DNA of 64,000 nt. Source: Pseudovirgaria hyperparasitica (taxonomy: Eukaryota > Ascomycota > Dothideomycetes > Acrospermales > Acrospermaceae). Both the position numbers and the translations under genes were made by a program. Each line of letters opens with the position of its first letter. The stretch's first letter is position 1. Location of the stretch: positions 1,272,999 through 1,336,998 of the forward strand of contig NW_022985554.1 in NCBI RefSeq assembly GCF_010093815.1. The letters are read 5' to 3'. Shown in pieces: positions 58,201-64,000 of the stretch. The notes below the pieces were generated by a model. It did no database searches. It saw nothing but the letters and a program-made list of their open reading frames with translations, and was not told where the DNA came from.

Positions 58201-59059
58201 CACCGTCGAAATCCAACCCTCAGTCCACGCCGGCGAAGGTCTCCCACAGGACTTGCACGACAAACGAATCAAGCTGCACACCAACATCGGCAAAGCCAAA
58301 CTCACCGCCCTCGGCGACGGCACCTGGTCCTCGTCGCCCAAGTCATCCTCCTCCTCCTCCTCCCCACGCACCCTCAAACTCGCCGTCCGCCGCCGCTACT
58401 CCTCCCCCCTCATCCTCGAATTCCGCGACTCCTCCCTCCTGCGCGACTCCACCCTCGCCTTCGCCGTGCTCTGGCTCAAAGACCTCCCCGACAACGACAC
58501 TGTCACCCTCACTCTCCCCGTCTGGAAAGGCGACCTCGCCCGCGCCTCCCAGAACACCCTGTCCGACTGCGGCCAGCGCCACGGCAGCATCGTAGTCTCC
58601 CTCACCTTCTGGTCCGGCCTCAGCGGCTACCACGCCCGCTTCGCAGGCAAAGACGGGAATATGGCCGACGTCATGGAAGTCCTCGACTGCGCCGCCGACG
58701 TCGCCTCGGACGACAACGCCCTAAATTTCACCGACGATGACGCCGGTACTTCATCTTCTTCATCGTCATCAAGCGACAGCAGCAGCAGCGACGACGACGA
58801 AGACACACCCACAGGCAGCGAGAAGAGCACAAACGACAACTCCAACGACGATGGCTCCCGCGGCATCATCGACAGCGTCAGAGACTACAAGCACAACGCC
58901 AAGCAGCTGCATCGCAAGAATCGCGGCTTGATGCAGTGGAAGGGTCCGCGCACGGCGGCGTGGCTGAAGGGCAAGGCGAAGCGGACGGAGAAGGGTCTTG
59001 CGGGCTTGTTTAGCCATCATGATGGGGGTCGTGAGGCGGGGATTGAGACGGAGGTTTGA
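55222..59059 (+). CDS. Mug190-like SMP/C2 membrane-contact protein
   Basis: Resembles S. pombe Mug190 and, more distantly, tricalbins, which tether ER to plasma membrane and move lipid. Exons 55222-56247, 56300-56857 and 56912-59059, 1243 aa, all phase 0. A charged N-terminus is followed by a membrane hairpin (about 228-283: GIGTLSIFAIGISLLGHF and YISILTVIGGLVSAITVWVL). The SMP-like lipid-transfer domain runs from about 310 to 560 (HWLNSFLASVWPLINPDLF, LEVALSYRARGAG, MDLPLISNFVQSAVDAGLS), interrupted by a charged Lys/Glu/Gly insert. Two C2 domains follow (about 590-715 with SDPYVSVGW and WQETAFILV; about 800-945 with GILSIQIHNITGLELQ). The tail is acidic and Ser-rich. The frame from 55192 begins at TTG; the first ATG is 55222. 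Confidence 0.85.
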
Positions 59060-59801
59060 GATTCTGGTGGGGATTGGCGGGGTTAAGGGGATGTGGATGG
59101 GGATGTGGATGGGGATGGGGATGGGGATGGGGATGGGGAAAGGGGGAAGGTTCGGGGGGAGAGGTCTGAATTATCCGACAGAGTCTATAGGGCTATAGGT
59201 CTATGAGTCTACAGGTCTATGAATTACTACTAGTGTATATATATACTGATATATATACTACTATACATCCATACCAATAGAGGGAGGCAGAGATAGAAGG
59301 GGGTCAAAGAAGGACGGAAACCTCCAGCTTGTCATGCAAGTGCCAAGAATGTCAGGTTCTTAGGTAGATACCTGAGGCATCAAATTGTCTCGACTGATCC
59401 GCCGGCAAGTCAGTCAATAAAATTATCAATGCGATACGAGCGCTGACTATAACTCTGGTACACACCACTTTTAAATCCAGTCCATTTCGTGAAGAGAGGA
59501 AAGATGAATGAATGTAGGCATCGGTTCTTCTATATATGGTTTTCATTTGCTCTCTGTCTAGAAGAGATGCTATCGAAAAAAAGGTGGGTTGTCATCTTCA
59601 TTATATTCGTGCCCCGTTCGTGCGCTCTATTGACGTTCGTCCAAAAATGATACGAACAGTGCCACTGGTTTCAAAACCCAAAGTGGTGTCAAACATACAT
59701 TTCCATTCCACGCCCCCGGCGTAGCCCCATATCCAGCAGAGCTCGTTTTCTCTACCGAGTTCAGACGCCAATCCCTTTATCTTTTTTTGTGCAACACGTT
59801 T
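59060..59801. other. Mug190-like/GFA1 convergent spacer with G-rich tract
   Basis: About 740 bp between two gene ends. It includes the G-rich ATGGGG repeat listed separately and (AT)-rich stretches at about 59237-59262. Confidence 0.65.
59083..59148 (+). repeat. ATGGGG hexamer repeat, G-quadruplex-prone
   Basis: GATGTGGATGGGG units followed by at least five ATGGGG units and a longer G run. It lies just 24 nt after the Mug190-like stop, so the transcript's 3' UTR would be G-rich and could form an RNA quadruplex. Confidence 0.85.
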
Positions 59802-62077
<2,276 letters not shown>

Positions 62078-64000
62078 GATGGAAAGGAAATTGAAACGGG
62101 ACTGAAACGAGAGAGATGGTATGCGAGGTCAGGAACGATCGTAAGGTAGGATTGGGATTGCGATTGGGTATGAGAGATGGAAGTTGGAGAGTGGAATAGA
62201 TGAAGGGAGGCAGAAGAGAGTTGGGGAGGAGGAGGCAGGAGAATATATGTGAAGGTTCGGTGGGGAGGTGGGATGTGTGTGAGGGATGAGCATCAAGTTT
62301 AGCGTGCCATCAATGCATCCGCATCTATCAACGACCTATTAATGCCAGCGCCAGTGCCAACACCAGCCCAGCACCACACCAGCACCAGCACCAGCATCAG
62401 CACCAGCATTAAACTGTTCGGCCAGGGCTCAAGGCTCAGGGCCCCAGTTGAGCATTTGTTGATGCAGGGCGGCGACAGGGCCACAGACAGCCAAGACCGC
62501 TGCCAGCTTTGCCACTCAGCCACTCACAGCAGAGAGGGGCTGCATCTTGTTTGTCTTTGGCCCGGTTTAATTCTGAAACTGCCAACAGTTCCACACCGTT
62601 GCCAGGCCTCTGAATAATTATCTCTTGTTGTTGTTATGTCTGTTTATTGTTGTGATGATAATATGTCTCACCTTCTTTGGTAGTGGAGCCTGGCACGTTG
62701 CTCAGCGGGTAATACACTTGGGATGGGGGAGGAGGTAATACAGACACCGCTTAAGCCCGTCAGATCCATCATTCCCCCCTCCCGACCTCGTTAACTAACA
62801 ACAACCATAGCCTGCTAGCAATCTCGACCGATGCGCCACAAGGGTAAATCCATCTGTGCAGTATTAATTACTGTATACTGCTGCACTGTATTGCCGTTTG
62901 CAGTGGGGGTGAATAAGTGTGTGCACTATGGCTCGTAGCACCCGAATGGCAACACAGCTGCTGCCGCTAAACCGGGTGCCTTTCCTCTTTGCTACGCCCC
63001 GATGTTCTTGGTGCCGACCACAATTGAGGCGCAGCTCTTTGCCCAGCTGCTATTAATGGCATCAAATAGTCTACCTGATACTCTATACAACGCCCCAAGA
63101 CCCTCTTTCCGGTACTTGTGAAGACGATCAAGCTTTTCTTCAGGCCCCATTAAGGTTGTTCGATATTGAATATCCTACGCTCTACGCTGTGTCTAGTGTC
63201 CCATGAGCTGCATCTTGCGGCGAACGCGAATACGGATCCGTGCGAACTGGAATGCCGACCTGTCATTGGCATCTGCACCCTTGTCCTTTCTCATCTCTCC
63301 CCTGAATTTGTGCGCGACCGACGTCAGCAGAACAGACCATGTATCTCTGCAGATCCGGTTACGCCTCCGTGAATCGATATATCAACTCCTTTCGCTCGAC
63401 GTCATGCAGCTTGTTCCGATACTGATCAATTATTCAAGTGTGTGTCCTAATGTATTCGCTGGTAATGGAGACTGCCTTATGGAGTGCTGCTAAAGCTCCC
63501 CTCCCTTGCCTCAGCTAGCATATTACGCTTTCACAGTGGCTTCTCAGGCGTCCAATTATTGGCCATGTTTCCTTACACGAACCAAGCAAGCCTCGAATGA
63601 ATGGTGGACTTTGAAGCTTACATCAGGCCTCCCGATCGGATGACTGTAAGGCTGATGATTAGCATCTACCATTCAAGACATGCTTCTCATGACGAACGCC
63701 TAACAGTTAGCATTGACAGCAAAGATTAGGCCTTAGCACCTCAGCCTTGCAATCCCGACGCCCATCCGTATTCCTTGCAAATTATCGCCGAATACCAATC
63801 GAGGACCGCATTCCGCCGATACAGTAACAGTCTAGAAACTGCTCATCGGAACTTAGCGTGTTAATGCTATTTGAGGGGTTCACTTGGCACTAGCGCCTGC
63901 GATGGCGGGGTCTGCAAGGCACCAGATACATTCCATCAACTCTAACCAACCTCTTCACCACCCATCCAATTGCTTTTAGCATTTGCATACACTTTCTAGT
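62078..64000. other. GFA1 upstream region to window edge, no gene supported
   Basis: 1.9 kb. It includes a (CCAGCA)n stretch at about 62342-62411. Two overlapping short frames at 63166-63493 have no recognisable similarity and I do not call them genes. A gene whose coding part lies beyond 64000 could be regulated from here. Confidence 0.5.
62342..62411. repeat. Imperfect CCAGCA hexamer repeat
   Basis: CCAGCA, CCAGTG, CCAACA and CAGCAT units in the GFA1 upstream region. Confidence 0.8.

Noticed and set aside
63166-63493. Two overlapping short frames near the right edge as a possible gene
   Set aside because: No coding bias, splice structure or family resemblance; treated as chance open frames.

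Overview
This window is ordinary nuclear DNA of a filamentous ascomycete (Pezizomycotina; Dothideomycetes is my best guess, by inference only). It is gene-dense, with about one gene per 2.4 kb. Introns are short (about 45-125 nt) with GTAAGT/GTATGT-type donors and CAG/TAG acceptors. It carries fungus-specific families: the velvet regulator VelB, a Zn2Cys6 regulator, a Yor1-type ABC transporter, Eaf1/Vid21 and a Mug190-like C2 protein. I see no transposon, virus-like element, CRISPR array, rRNA gene or convincing tRNA gene.

Layout, left to right. 1-5 kb: PXR1 (5' end off the edge), a putative RRN10 and the CSA/ERCC8 repair WD40 protein, then a convergent intergene full of simple repeats that includes 23 perfect GGATA units. 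5-14 kb: velB with a 2.9 kb repeat-studded upstream region, then HEL2 and MND1. 14-18 kb: a cytochrome P450 and MAK11. 18-27 kb: EAF1 (NuA4), ADE8, ERD1. 27-35 kb: a small four-exon protein, IDH1, BUD23, SVP26, ATG5, an unrecognised gene and a small stress-type disordered protein. 36-46 kb: CDC6, a hypothetical protein, an NmrA-like protein and a YOR1-like ABC transporter. 47-62 kb: ornithine aminotransferase, a Zn2Cys6 regulator, a Mug190-like SMP/C2 protein and GFA1. The last 1.9 kb holds no gene that I can support.

The genes do not form a metabolic cluster. Several act in ribosome production or surveillance (PXR1, RRN10, MAK11, BUD23, HEL2) and several in chromosome biology (CSA, MND1, EAF1, CDC6), but this looks like housekeeping neighbourhood rather than a pathway. 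I reconstructed exon structures by hand from splice signals, reading frame and remembered family sequences; exon phases were checked arithmetically.

The most interesting signal is not a gene. At least six GC-rich genes, on both strands, switch from C-rich to G-rich on the coding strand part-way along, always C first and G last in the direction of transcription. Other points of note are the tiny first coding exons of MND1 (the ATG alone) and GFA1 (5 nt, splitting the codon of catalytic Cys2), the repeat-rich convergent intergene, and two unrecognised genes.
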